A stretch of DNA of 64,000 nt, from positions 1,099,001 to 1,163,000 of the forward strand of contig BROG01000155.1 of NCBI GenBank assembly GCA_030159075.1, in the 5' to 3' direction. This DNA comes from Atrina japonica. Lineage: Eukaryota > Mollusca > Bivalvia > Pterioida > Pinnidae. Both the position numbers and the translations under genes were made by a program. Below the pieces are notes generated by a model, which saw only the letters and a list, made by a program, of their open reading frames with translations, did no database searches and was not told the origin of the DNA. This document shows positions 1 to 11,779 of this stretch, piece by piece (positions within the stretch are counted from its first letter, which is position 1; each line of letters opens with the position of its first letter).

Positions 1-848
1 TTGTACACACAGTTTCAGTTTAAGAATGATTCTCTTGCTTTGGGGATACACATATATAAATACAGTTTCTGATTGATATTATTATAAATTTGTGACCAAA
101 GAGAATAACCTAGATCAACATTTGTAATCTATAGCTTTTGAAAATTAACAAAACTGAAAATTTATAATATCCAAATATTATAATGCATATATTTTTTAAT
201 GTCAGACCAGTCATTTGTGCAAAAGGAAATTTTTGTGTTTCTGTTCATCAAAATGAAAAAGTATATTTGTAAGTTTCAACAAAGAGTGTTTTGTCCATCA
301 TAATAGATTACACACAGAATTTGTGTTAATAACAATTCACTGACTCCACAGTGATAAGAAGGATGGCCATTTATTTTCCTATATATCAAGTGAATGCAAT
401 GTTTGTATAAAACAATATTATAACTTGGATTTATATAACAATGCATTGTACTTACTTCCAACATTCTCAATATTTCAAGGGACACCAAACTTTAACCCAA
501 GCATACTTTTGTGCTCATTGTATGTTTCCAGCTTCATGTTCAATTTGTTTTCATTCATAAATTTGACAACAGATTTGCTATGTTAAAGATTATGATCAAT
601 GGATTTATATGAATTAATGTTTCTGTGTGTGTATTCTTGTTTTTTATGTTTGGGTGTAATTGTACAAACACTACAGTTATGGATTATATTTTGTTATACA
701 ATTTAAACATGGCCTTTATTATGTTTTGTGTTATGTGATGTTTTTATATTTGATAATTTGTGATACTTTAGGTTCAATTACAATTGTGACATTTTCACTT
801 CGGAACTATCGTGTTATACAATTTTCACAGGTGACTTTTATGCCAGTG
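1..848. other. Intergenic AT-rich DNA
   Basis: I see no exon with splice sites, RNA gene or mobile element here. The short open frames are of random-sequence type and AT-driven. Confidence 0.5.
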
Positions 849-1345
849 TTATTAAAATTTCACTAGGAGACTATTATGACAATATCATTAAAATTTCACC
901 AGGGAACTCCCATGCCACTGTCATTAAAATTTCACCAGGGAACTCCCATGCCACTGTCATTAAAATTTCACCAGGGAACTCCCATGCCACTGTCATTAAA
1001 ATTTCACCAGGGAACTCCCATGCCAGTGTCATTAAAATTTCACCAGGGAACTTCCATGCCAGTGTCATTAAAATTTCACCAGGGAACTCCCATGCCACTG
1101 TCATTAAAATTTCACCAGGGAACTCCCATGCCACTGTCATTAAAATTTCACCAGGGAACTCCCATGCCACTGTCATTAAAATTTCACCAGGGAACTCCCA
1201 TGCCAGTGTCATTAAAATTTCACCAGGGAACTTCCATGCCAGTGTCATTAAAATTTCACCAGGGAACTTCCATGCCACTGTCATTAAAATTTCACCAGGG
1301 AACTGCCACTGTCATTAAAATTTCACCAGGGAACTGCCATGTCAT
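849..1345. repeat. 36-bp tandem repeat array with 180-bp higher-order structure
   Basis: About 13 units of 36 bp, each with an ATTAAAATTTCACCAGGGAA core followed by CTCCCATGCC and ACTGTC or AGTGTC. The variants (C or G in the last block, CTCCC or CTTCC) fall in the order L-L-L-V-V twice, so a five-unit 180-bp block was itself duplicated. Units decay at both ends. Because 36 is a multiple of three, both strands stay open across the array, giving 12-residue repeat frames that I do not regard as coding. Confidence 0.9.
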
Positions 1346-1374
1346 TATCATCGAAATTTCACTATGTGATTGAA

Positions 1375-2970
1375 TGTCACGAGGGACTGTCATGCCAATT
1401 TTATTAAATGTCACTAGGGACTATCATTGATATTACAATTTCATAAGAGGATTGATAGGAATGAAACTTCACTTGTTCAGTATTTGAGTTCAGAACATGC
1501 ACTTCAAAAGTTTATATTCAGAATGGTTATGTGATGTAGTTTTACCTAGCAAATGCAAACAATCAAAAGACCTAATGTCAGCAGTGTTAGTACCTCATGT
1601 TGCATTCAGATATCTTATGTTGGTATGATGATTGAAATTTTAAATATTTTAAATTTTTGTATTTTGTAGTTTAATTAGCTATATTTCATACATTTATACT
1701 TAGATATATTTCAATTTAGATATAAATCTTTCAAGAACCCCAGAACAAATTATATGTTGCATATGTTGAGTAAATTTATTAGGCAATTTTACTACATTTA
1801 TACCAATTGTTTAGTGTGTATTGTAAAATACTTGTTCATAATTGTTTATATCCTAACTATTTTTGCACTGAATAGTATATCGATATATTGATGTAATGAA
1901 CAAAATTTCTTCTTTTATACCCAAAACCTACATCAATACGATGTTGATCCTTTATCCTTGTCAGTATATTTACAACTTTTCAGGTATAAGATGCAAAACG
2001 AATTATTATCATATAAAGTTACCATATTATTGTCCAGGAGAATGTTTAATATGTTTGTCTATCTTGGTGTGTGAACACCAAAGGTCTTATATATTAATAT
2101 TATTATATTGCATAACAAATGCTTCCTGTCACCATGGATATTTAACTTGTTAACCCCTGAAACCATATTTAGACCAATCCATTTATATAAGTGGAAAAAA
2201 TCTACAGTCAGAGTTGAATTGAACCTATTTGATTGCATTAAAGAAAATGCAAAAGGATTAGACACAAGTTCATGCAACTTAAAAATGCCATCTCCCTGTA
2301 TAAGAATTCAGGGGTGTTTTAGTCAAAAACAAATTTTACAGTAATTGTACTCTCAATAATAACTCAAGTATCCCTATTTTATGAAAATGGATCATACTGT
2401 TCATTGATATTGGTGAGTCTAAATTTGATTTTAGGGATTGATGAGTTCATATACACGATAAAGAGTGACCTATTAGAGGAAACTAAGAGCAAATACTGTA
2501 TTGATATTTTAAATTCTTTCTTACCAGTCATGCCCATGGTTTATGTAATTTCTACCATACACGTATGGTTAAACCATGAAAAATCGGCTGATTAAATGGA
2601 AACTCAGTTGTGTAAATTTTCTAGTTAACTACAAGTGGTTAACACACTGCAATCATTTTCATTGGTCGAAATAGGAACATGAACTTTGACATGCACTACT
2701 TTTTGACTGAGCCTGCACTACTGTTGTAATGAAAATATTGTTGGCGATAAAAGTAATTGGAGAGTAAGAGGTATGTTATTGAAGTCTCTAACAATGTGGG
2801 GTTTCCTACAAGTAATACATATTGATGTAATATGGAGAAATTGTGATCGAAGCGAGGTACAGGTTTGACGCGATCATGAGAGTCCAAGCCCGACTGTGTC
2901 TATACATGATGTAGGTTAATGTTCCACTATGCAAGTTTTCAGTTTTGGTAGAAACAAATTCAACAACCCA
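1375..2970. other. Intergenic DNA, nothing recognised
   Basis: Only short open frames without a start context, splice partners or recognisable domains are seen. Confidence 0.45.
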
Positions 2971-2975
2971 TGTAA

Positions 2976-3086
2976 GTTGATTATCATGTTTATCTAACTC
3001 TTATTAGTTAATTTTCAAAATTTCGGTAAACCTCGTTTCATATTTGAAAATTAACTAATTCGAGTTAGATAAACATGATAATCAAC
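2976..3086. repeat. Near-perfect inverted repeat (hairpin)
   Basis: Two arms of about 44 bp, at 2976-3020 and 3043-3086, are reverse complements except for a few bases in the middle, and are separated by about 22 bp. Each arm contains GTTGATTATCATGTTTATCT or its complement. This could be a foldback element or a hairpin-forming transcript. Confidence 0.85.
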
Positions 3087-3224
3087 TAACACTCGTTGTA
3101 GAATGTCTATTTATCCACCAAAATTATGTACTTGACATTCCTTTTTTTACAGGGAATGACAGAAATAAAGACCAATACAAAACATTAAGTTAAATGAAAA
3201 AACATCACTGGCCACAACCTCGTC

Positions 3225-3405
3225 AATTGTCACTTTCCTTATACGAATCCCACTAGGGTCATTTCGAATTAAGTGGGAAAGTTTGCTAGTTTTCTTGCAA
3301 AAGGTCCGTGGTCTTTACCCGGGTAACCGGGGTTTCTCCTCCACCAATAAAAACTGGACGCCATCATATGACTGAAAGATTGTTGAGTATGGTGTAAAAC
3401 AAAAA
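3225..3405 (-). mobile_element. SINE-like dispersed repeat, family 1
   Basis: Read on the minus strand it contains the same blocks as the copies at 32.64, 37.01 and 37.77 kb: a start like GTTTTACRCCAYACTCAACA, then a block mentioning TGGCGTCCAGTTTTTATTGG, then a CCCGGGTAA and GGTCTTT region. It is divergent. Confidence 0.6.
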
Positions 3406-3409
3406 TCAA

Positions 3410-6030
3410 ATCAAATCAAACCTTCCTTTTACAGATGTCTGTGCATTTTAAGTACACTTCAAATGTTGACCATTGTCAAAAACATACAATATTTATACCT
3501 TTTTGGGCAATGTATATTTAATTTGGGTGGATATCGGTGCTACTGTACAGTGGATTTAAATTCACAGGTTGTAGTTTTCACATTTGCTCTCCTGACATTT
3601 TCAAGGTTTGTTTCATTTATGGTTAGGGGTAGCATAAAATTACATTAGGCCCTTCAAACACAGTTTAATGTTTATAACATACATGATTTTATTAAGACAT
3701 ATTCATTGTTTATTGAATTCACCGATTTATTTACTGAAGATTAACACATTGATGTTATTTTCCTGTATACAGTGAGTATGAATATAAAAACAATTGGTTA
3801 CTTCATCACATTTGTTTTTTATACAGTTATATATTTCCACAGTGTTCTATGATGTAGAAATCACAATCAGATTTATGTTGTATATCTTTGTTAATGACTA
3901 AATATGTAACTTACTGGATGACCATTACATATTAATAAGGGACCAGTATCACTTTTGATCAAATTTTGTTGATATTGTTATATTGTATATAAAATATATA
4001 TTTATTTTTACACTCTGATGTTTATATGATGTTTATGGATGTAAATAATTTCAGATATCGTTTATTCTCATGATTGTTAAATTTGTTATCATTGCTTTAT
4101 AAATGATTTCTAAAAATCTGAAATATTGGTTGTATCTGTTAAAAACTTTGTAGAAGAATTAAAAGACCAGTTGATTTTAATGAGGTAATGATATTATACC
4201 AGTTTATGATGAAACGATAGTGATGAGGAGTATGAATACAATAGGCCAAGTACCCAAAGAGTTTGTCATTAAACCCAAAATAAAAAGTGAATAATAAAAA
4301 AAAAGATACATTCCAAAAATAAGATCACTTTTTGTGTATTAAGTATTATTTTGGTGAATTTTTATCTCCATGAAAATATTTTGGTTGTTGCCTAGGAAAA
4401 TTTTTAATTTCTAATTCTATACAAAATTCCACTCTTTACCATTTTTTTTCAACACCATTGAGTTATTTTGAAAAACCTGCTTGTAAGGCCAGTGATTTTC
4501 CATGATCGCAGAATCGCGGAATTGGCAATCTGAAATGGAATTTGCGTTTTTGAAAAATCTTTAAAAATTCCAACATTAGATAGAATTTATTTAATTGTGA
4601 AATAGTGTGCGATTTCAGTGTGTTATAAACTTCAAATCTTTGTTTATTTAAAATATATTTCATCACATAATTTTACATCAATTACTCTTTTTATTCCTTA
4701 GATCTATTAGCCTACATTTACACATCGAAAGATAAGGGCAATCATTTCCATTGTCGTAATATCAGTACTGACTGACATCTGCTGATCTGGTGTCTTCTTA
4801 AACAAAAATAGCTTTAATTAAGTTTTCGTATGTTTATTTCAATTTTTGAATAAATATACCAATTTTTATAAATTTATGGTAAAATTTGACAATGTACAAT
4901 CATCCAAACTTTTACGAAATACCGCTCAATTGACAGCCGGTTTTTGTTACACAAACACGTGGTCACACCTTGATGTTTTTCACAGCGAGCTATGATGGCT
5001 CAAGACTCATGTATGTAAAAAGAAGATACTTCCTCCCATTTAAAAAATAAATACATCAGTATGGGTTGATAGTTTCCGTGGAATCTTTATGAGGATGGTG
5101 ACGTTTAATTTTGCAAAGTCTGTTAGCATAGTATAGATTACGCTAGTGTTGATACAATAAATGAAAAGACTAAAAGTTAGATACATGTACATGTAGATCT
5201 ACTTTATAAGTTAATTTAAGTTAAAAAAAACACCAAATAAAACATCACAGACTTGTTCTAAGTTAGATGTTAAAATTCAAGCAAAAATAAGTAATTAGAA
5301 ATTACCCATACAATTTCCAACAAAACGTACTACCTACATATATATGAGTATAGGCCTACAGACTTACAAATTTTTTACCAAATATTTTAAAATCATAAAA
5401 ACATACATTGTACAGTGTTGCATATATATGTATATCTTTTATTTAATTCCCTATTTAAATCTATCATTAAATTGGTGTGGCAGAATATTAAAAGTATGAT
5501 TATGAGTCTGTATTGTTAAATATTTTTCATCTAAAGTATGTTTTTAGTTTTTTTCTTATGAAAACAGAAAAAAACCGGAATTCACCAAAACTGAAAACAA
5601 TTGAAGCAAATCTGAAACGGAAAATCACTGGCCCTATGCTTGTAAATTTTCTCTTATTTCAAGACAGCGAATCAGCAGGGCTGGTTTATTTGAATATCTA
5701 AAAATATTACATATAGAAATCTTAACATGACAACCATTTTCCTAAGTATTTCAGGAATTATCAGCTATAACATGAATTTATATTATTACTTTCTGTATAC
5801 ATGTATATTTGGCGCTGCCTCAAACATTTCTATATTGATGTTACTATGAAATTCTAACATTTAATAAAGATTGAATTGTTGATGGATTTGTTCATTGTAT
5901 TGTTTTTATTTCTAGTAAATACATTTAGTCTGCTAAATTGAAGGTTTCAGTATTTAGTCTACACTATGACAAAATGATGTTGTTTATTTGGTTTTTAATA
6001 ATTTTGTGGAAATATTTCTGTGATGATTTA
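3410..6030. other. Intergenic AT-rich DNA
   Basis: No supported gene. The stretch holds short open frames with no homologous partner in the window and no tandem array of note. Confidence 0.45.
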
Positions 6031-6036
6031 TTGGAG

Positions 6037-6037
<1 letters not shown>

Positions 6038-6097
<60 letters not shown>

Positions 6098-6108
6098 TAT
6101 ATATATTT

Positions 6109-6163
<55 letters not shown>

Positions 6164-6249
6164 GACAGACAACAGCGAGGTTGTTTCATGGCATTAGACT
6201 TGATAACTGCCACATCACTCATGCATATATATATATATATATATACATT

Positions 6250-6290
<41 letters not shown>
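6038..6290. repeat. (AT)n microsatellite pair with AC/CAGA segment
   Basis: An (AT)n tract at about 6038-6150 runs into ACACAC and CAGACAGAC, then about 65 bp of unique sequence, then a second (AT)n tract at about 6224-6290. Translated Ile-Tyr frames here are artefacts. Confidence 0.95.
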
Positions 6291-6297
<7 letters not shown>

Positions 6298-6636
6298 TAA
6301 AGTAGCATAAATAAATATATATAAATTTAGATTTTGAAATTTACCTTACCAGGTTGTCAACAAAATGATCTTTGCTTATAAGTAAATTTAAAACTTGCAA
6401 TCTTAAATTACCTATAGAAACGGGCCATATATATAAATTTATATATATAATATGTATTTTAGTCTTAGGTATAATCCGCATTTGAACCAAAACCATCAGT
6501 TTGCAGCTTGGATGACTTTCTGCCAGACCCCCTGCGAGCAGTCTATCACAAAGTATACACCTTTTTGCGTGGAAAGTGGTAGACCCTGGTTTCTATTCCT
6601 AGTCCGGATGATATCCAAGACTAATTTTCTACTGAG

Positions 6637-6890
6637 ACTTAAAACCCAAGTCACAGTTGGTGTGTCAATTTATAGAAACCTTGCTACATTAGCATGATGC
6701 CATAGCAATTTTTGTGTTTTGTGTCGTGGCACTTCGGCTACAGCGGGTGACGTGTAACAATCTTATTATAATGACAATATAGATTAATTATTTCGTCATT
6801 TGTATAGTCCAGCAAATATTTGGATTGTTAATTAAACATACTGATACGTCATCAGTCATCCTAAACAGCTTGAGGTTACAAAAAATGCCA
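6637..6890. repeat. Segment duplicated at 14.63-14.99 kb
   Basis: A block with GGTGTGTCAATTTATAGAAA, then CGCTACATTAGCATGA-like sequence, then a GGGTGACG segment and a CATACTGATACG segment recurs in the same order about 8 kb downstream. Each copy lies upstream of a family gene (A and B), so the duplication that produced A and B probably included this flank. Confidence 0.6.
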
Positions 6891-7091
6891 CTGTTTATTT
6901 TTCGAACATGACACTAGTGTGTAATGTAAATTATTCCTTTACACCTCATTAAACATTTTATGAATGTTTTAAAATATTATAAACATAATACCAAAGTTAT
7001 AATGTGACGTGACCATTTTTCTTTTCCTTGTACTGTATCTATTTTACGTTTAATTTTTAACAGTATAACCATTAATGATATTGATAATAAA

Positions 7092-7103
7092 ATACTACTA
7101 CTA

Positions 7104-7138
<35 letters not shown>

Positions 7139-7150
7139 GGTGGTGGTGAT
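7092..7150. repeat. (GAT)n/(GGT)n microsatellite
   Basis: GATGATGATGATGATG is followed by a run of GGT triplets. It is simple sequence with no gene context. Confidence 0.9.
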
Positions 7151-7968
7151 ACGACAAGATTTGAATTTGTCAGACCAATTTCACATATGGAGGGTATGTG
7201 ACTTCACAATCTTGTAAATCCAGGTGCTTGATATGATGAGTTGGATGATGATGAATATTGATGGTAATGATGATGATACCGATGATGATGTTCATGACGA
7301 TGTATACATCTGTAAAATACATCTCTGACAAATGGAATAAACAGGTCGAAGTATTTTCATCAACTATCATGATGTGTTGTTCTTAATTGCATTACAATTT
7401 TGTAGCCGTGTGTTTTAACAAAAAACTCGAATTTATTTTGTTGTGGAACCATTTATTGATATTTTTTATACAAATTCTCTGAGTGTTGAATTGAGAATAA
7501 CAATGGACCAGCGGTATCAATATAACTATTAAATCAATAATATAACAATATATTGAACATCACCGATATTACTCACTTCACCTATCCTCTTCACGTCCTT
7601 TGACTTACAAGACACTGGTACATATTATCCATCCACTTTTGGCTGCTATTTTTGCTGTTGCCCAGCTCGTCTATCTACATTTTCCACCCTCCGACTCCAC
7701 TGTTCTTCCCCAGATGGTCTTAAGTATACCAACGCTTTCTTTTCCCTTCTGCTTTTCATGTCAAAACTGTTGTGTAGTGTTAGTGAGATCCATTTACATG
7801 ATCTATCATTGATAAGATGTATCCATTATTGAGAGAAAATTAAATAAACAAGGCAAATTTCAATATGCATGAGAAAAGAAAATTGGAATTTTTGAGTTGA
7901 AATAATTTTATATTGATTATCATATATATAATCATATATGGAATTGCATTAACAAAGCGTTTATGCAA

Positions 7969-7969
<1 letters not shown>

Positions 7970-8059
<90 letters not shown>
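7970..8059. repeat. (AAT)n microsatellite
   Basis: About 90 bp of near-pure AAT triplets. Confidence 0.95.
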
Positions 8060-8061
<2 letters not shown>

Positions 8062-8252
8062 AATTAAGATAAATCATTAAACGAATTATCTGTAAAACTT
8101 TCCTTTTCATGAAATATATCTTTATAATTGGGGATTTTACTTATAAATTTCTAAATAATCATTTAGCTAATAATTAATTTTTCATAATTTCAATACACAT
8201 TTTACTGTACCGAGCACGTGGTCAGGATCCGAAGTAACTAAAGTCAATGAAT

Positions 8253-8440
8253 GTTCAAGCTCAACTAAATTTTTAAAAGATTTTGAGATAAAATTAAGAA
8301 AAGTTATCAATGACATAAATTTAACCAAATTATTATGTCAATGAAAAGAAACGTATTTTCCAGTCAGTCAGAATTTTTCGCAAACAGCTATAAATGTATG
8401 GTCAAAATGATAAAATAAAAGTTGAAGTTGAGTATTGAGT
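8253..8440. mobile_element. MITE-like element, copy 1
   Basis: Imperfect terminal inverted repeats of about 25 bp: the left end reads TTCAAGCTCAACTAAA and the right end is close to its complement (GTTGAAGTTGAGTATTGAGT). Related copies lie at 10.11-10.48 and 15.10-15.30 kb, each close to gene A or B. Confidence 0.6.
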
Positions 8441-8642
8441 AAATTTGTGGACCTTGGACTCCAACCTATGACAAGATTTAAATACACAATAAAGAAGTCA
8501 TTATGGAAATATAAATTAGATACGTTTGTAATGTGAAGCACTGACTTAAATCTGACGTGGCATGCATATCTTTGGCTGCGCTATGTGAGTATTAATTTGT
8601 TGGGCGTAATGAACTACATGATTTAATGGTTTGTCAGACTGC

Positions 8643-8648
8643 TATAAA
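8643..8648 (+). promoter_or_regulatory. TATA box of gene A
   Basis: TATAAA lies 75 bp upstream of the gene A start codon. The stretch between it and the ATG, including ACATCAT and CAGCAAACAG, is conserved upstream of gene B. Confidence 0.65.
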
Positions 8649-8717
8649 ACTAGAGCAGATCATTTGTATTTATTAATATTGTAGGAAGACATCATACCAG
8701 CAAACAGTAGCCGCAAA

Positions 8718-10851
8718 ATGAAAGTGTGTTTTCATATTGTTGTTTTGATTATCGTCTTAATACAACCTGTTTCGTGTTTATTTAATTCCAAATCATTTGG
8801 CATTAAATCTTCTGTATTTGACAATTTATCAAAGACGTTAGAGAAAGCGTTAAAAAATGTTAAAAAGCAGAGCAAATCAGCTATGGCAACAGCGACTGAA
8901 ACAACGACAACGACGACCACAACTGCAGCGACAACACCGACAAATAGCGTGGCGCCTAGCTGTGTGTCGACGTAAGTATAGCAACTATATGTACATGTAC
9001 CAGTACGTGCTTTTGTATTTTGTAAAAGAAAGATAACACTGAACTAGAATCGGGTTAAGATATATGCACAAACGATATATGTGACGTATTAGAATAATTG
9101 TCATAGAAAACATAGATATAAGCCAGACAAATATGTTACATTTATTTTCGTATTATTGTATTTGTAACACAGCTTTTCCCTTTATTCTTGAAAATGTTTA
9201 AATTGACATATCGCATTCCTTCAGTGGCGACTCAGAGTCATGGTACCAATGTATTAGAAACTTGTTTAAAAATTATAAGATGAAGTATATAGTGTGAATA
9301 TAGAAATGCACTCCTAGAAAGCAGTTTAATAAATATAAGAACTGTGTACACTGACATTATTTAAGTAACAGTTGAGGCCATTGGGCTTCTTGTTATTTAT
9401 CAAATTCATACATTTTTATTTTTTCAGTGGCTGTCCGAAAGGAAAACACTGCGTAGTTGAATCCACGAACAAGTTATGCACGAATTCTACTCTGACTTGC
9501 TCATGTACACCTGGTAAGAAATTAGTCTATTCATGATTTAAATAGAAATGCATAATTAGAAAATAAATTATTTAAATGGAAATGTGTTTTGTTTATTACT
9601 CAGCAAGACTCAATGTCTAGTTTTAATTTTATGCGTCTCTAAGAAGTTTCTATTTCAATCTAAAATATTACGTTAACTGACTGTGAGAAGTGTAACTAAA
9701 TTGTCGTCTGCAGACAGACGTTGTTGTTTGGTAATGTTTCAATCTAAAATATTACGTTAACTGACTGTGAGAACTGTAAAAGTGTAATCCCTTAACTAAA
9801 TTGTCGTCTGCAGACAGACGTTGTTGTTTGGTGATGTTGCATTTGTCTTTATACAGGATGCACAGACAATAATCAATTCATACCAATGAACCATTACGTG
9901 TCAATAAACAGCTGTACCGTTTGTACTTGTGCCAATAATGAAGAAAATGTGGTATGTAACATTTGTTTTTTTATTTCTTGTTGAAAATGAATCACAAATG
10001 TATATCAATTACCTTGAGAGATTGTCATATTTATGATACTAGTATATGTTGTTACTGGTAATCTATGAGTGTTTCCATGGCAATTATTTTGATAAAGAAA
10101 AGGGCCCGAGGTCACCAGATTTACTCTGTAATAAAGCTCATCTAACTTTTCACGATTTTGAGTTAAAAACACGGAAACTTTATTCTGTAACTGGACATGT
10201 TTGTATATTGATGGCATACAATTGTAAAAAATGATAAAATTATTGCTCAATTGAGGAAAATTTCAGAAATATTAAAAAAAATTATTTTAGTACGTACTCA
10301 AATTTTGAGTACCGTGCTCAACATAATTATTCATTTTTTTACATGAAAAAGTATGACGCAAAGGTTTATATCTGAATGATTAAAAAATGATAATGTTTCC
10401 TAATCATTGAAATCCAAAAGTTTTATAAACAACTTTATAGTCAAAATAATGAAATAAAAGTTGAGCTTGAGTATTGAGTAAATTTAATGACTTCGGGTCC
10501 AGATTATATTAGCTACCCTTATATTTTGTCAGCTGTTTCGTTAAATGCATAGATCTACAGATTTTATTACTCTGAATATTAGATATTTATATTTCATTTT
10601 GTAACATTGTATCTGTAAGCGAGAATTTTGTACTGTCTATGGATTTACATATATAAGAGTGCATATACCAAACTGTTCGCCATCACTGAGATTTATACTT
10701 TGGTATCTGAGATTTTTATATTTCTATATATTTCATTTCTCAAAACTAATCAATGTTTCGTTCGTTTTGTTTATTTCAGCCTTTTTGTAAGATTCTTTGT
10801 AAGAAAACTATTAAGGAAAATGAAATCGACAAATTAGGAGGCGTGACGTAA
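8718..10851 (+). CDS. Gene A: secreted 12-Cys protein with Thr-rich linker and VWC-like module
   Basis: Four exons, 8718-8971, 9428-9513, 9857-9951 and 10780-10851, join in frame (phases 2, 1, 0) to give 168 residues. Residues 1-20 are a signal peptide ending VSC. Residues 21-55 form a basic, probably helical stretch (EKALKNVKKQ). Residues 58-75 are Thr-rich with a run of eight Thr, as in mucin-like O-glycosylated linkers. Exon 2 carries five Cys (C-x5-C, then C-x-C just before the exon end). Exon 3 has a GC start, a FIPM motif and C-x2-C-x-C. Exon 4 adds two Cys and ends KLGGVT. The second half fits the Cys order of a single VWC domain. Exon 4 uses an acceptor 12 bases upstream of the position homologous to genes B and C, which keeps the Cys count at 12. 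TNST in exon 2 is a possible N-glycosylation site. Extracellular location is well supported by the signal peptide; the biological role is unknown. Confidence 0.85.
9653..9835. repeat. Tandem duplication in gene A intron 2
   Basis: A segment of about 85-95 bp starting TTTCAATCTAAAATATTACG and ending near GTTGTTGTTTGGT occurs twice in direct orientation (9653-9736 and 9737-9835). Both copies contain the palindrome CGTCTGCAGACAGACG. Confidence 0.9.
10110..10480. mobile_element. MITE-like element, copy 3 (expanded), in gene A intron 3
   Basis: The left end resembles AGCTCATCTAACTTTTCACG followed by ATTTTGAG. The right end is GTTGAGCTTGAGTATTGAG after AAAATAATGAAATAAAA, matching copies 1 and 2. 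The interior is longer than in those copies. Confidence 0.5.
10683..10725 (+). mobile_element. Fragment of retroelement tail
   Basis: The segment with GATTTATACTTTGGTATCTG then AGATTTTTAT matches the end of the dispersed tails at 11.63, 39.26, 40.26 and 42.84 kb. It lies about 55 bp upstream of the gene A exon 4 acceptor. Confidence 0.5.
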
Positions 10852-11054
10852 TTCTGTGCTGAACCAAATGCCTTTGAAATCCAGTTTTATTTGAGTCAAT
10901 AATTTTTAATTAATGTCTAATTATATAACGTTTATTTTGCGTCGTATTTTATGAAAGAAAGATATTGCTTATATAAGTATGTTGTTTTCATTTCAATATC
11001 TCTTGTATCTACACAATGGTAATCAAATCGTCAATCAAAGAGAAACTGGGATGT

Positions 11055-11228
11055 TTATATATATATATAAAGTTCATAAAATTATCCACAGCGAAGTAGA
11101 TCTAAATTGTTCAATAAGATGTTTTTGTTTCCTCTAGCGCTTTCATGTCTTCAGGAGGATGTATTGATTGTAACTAATTATTGAACAATGTAGATCTACT
11201 TCGCCGTGGATAATTTTATGAACTTTAT
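11055..11228. repeat. Inverted repeat downstream of gene A
   Basis: Arms at about 11071-11117 and 11178-11225 are reverse complements (AGTTCATAAAATTATCCACA in the left arm), with one or two mismatches and a spacer of about 60 bp. It lies 220 bp past the gene A stop. Confidence 0.8.
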
Positions 11229-11260
11229 ATGACTCTGTACACAGCATTTTAAAACGGATT

Positions 11261-11262
<2 letters not shown>

Positions 11263-11310
<48 letters not shown>

Positions 11311-11319
11311 CATATACAC

Positions 11320-11403
<84 letters not shown>
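11263..11403. repeat. (AT)n microsatellite with ATAC interruptions
   Basis: About 140 bp of AT dinucleotides with a short CATATA-rich interruption. Confidence 0.95.
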
Positions 11404-11405
<2 letters not shown>

Positions 11406-11428
11406 AGAATCATATATACAAGCGTATA

Positions 11429-11620
11429 GGTCTACCAAGGTAAATTAACAAATGTTTAGAAATTCAACGGGACTATAACAAATCATGATAGAGGTGACAG
11501 ATTTGTTTTCGATATATACAGTTACAATCATACATGGAGTCTCTTTTTACCTGTGCACTCCTATTTTTGTGTTGTTTTGGTTTATGACAGAACCTGGATG
11601 TGGCATTTTATCTTGGTAGA
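11429..11620. mobile_element. MITE-like element with GGTCTAYCAAGGTAAA ends, copy 1
   Basis: The left end GGTCTACCAAGGTAAA is mirrored by TTTTATCTTGGTAGA at the right. The interior (CATGGAGTC, then GGATGTGGCA near the right end) matches the copy at 13.63-13.83 kb. Confidence 0.65.
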
Positions 11621-11624
11621 ACTA

Positions 11625-11770
11625 ACAGGGGATGCTTATTCCTCCATGCCACCTGATACCATCTCTTGGTTTACAGAGGTCCATGTTTGTCCGATTTGTA
11701 CCAGGTTCGTATCTATATATCCTGGACATCCTAAAGATTTATTCTTTGGTATCTGCTATTTTTGCTTTGT
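11625..11770 (+). mobile_element. Retroelement 3' tail fragment
   Basis: It contains the blocks GGGGATGCTTATTCCTCCAT, then a GGTCCATGTTTGTC block, then ATCCTGGACATCCTAAAGAT, which recur at 39.3, 42.9 (plus) and 33.1, 49.2, 53.7 kb (minus). These tails accompany the reverse-transcriptase remnants at 33 and 53.7 kb. Confidence 0.65.
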
Positions 11771-11779
11771 ATATCCCAA

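Noticed and set aside
874..1373. Long open frames on both strands with 12-residue repeats
   Set aside because: They arise from the 36-bp tandem array; the period is a multiple of three, so several frames stay open. No start context or splice partner.
5964..6300. Ile-Tyr repeat frames, also at 11.2, 31.6, 38.4, 49.6 and 61.6 kb
   Set aside because: Translation of (AT)n microsatellites.
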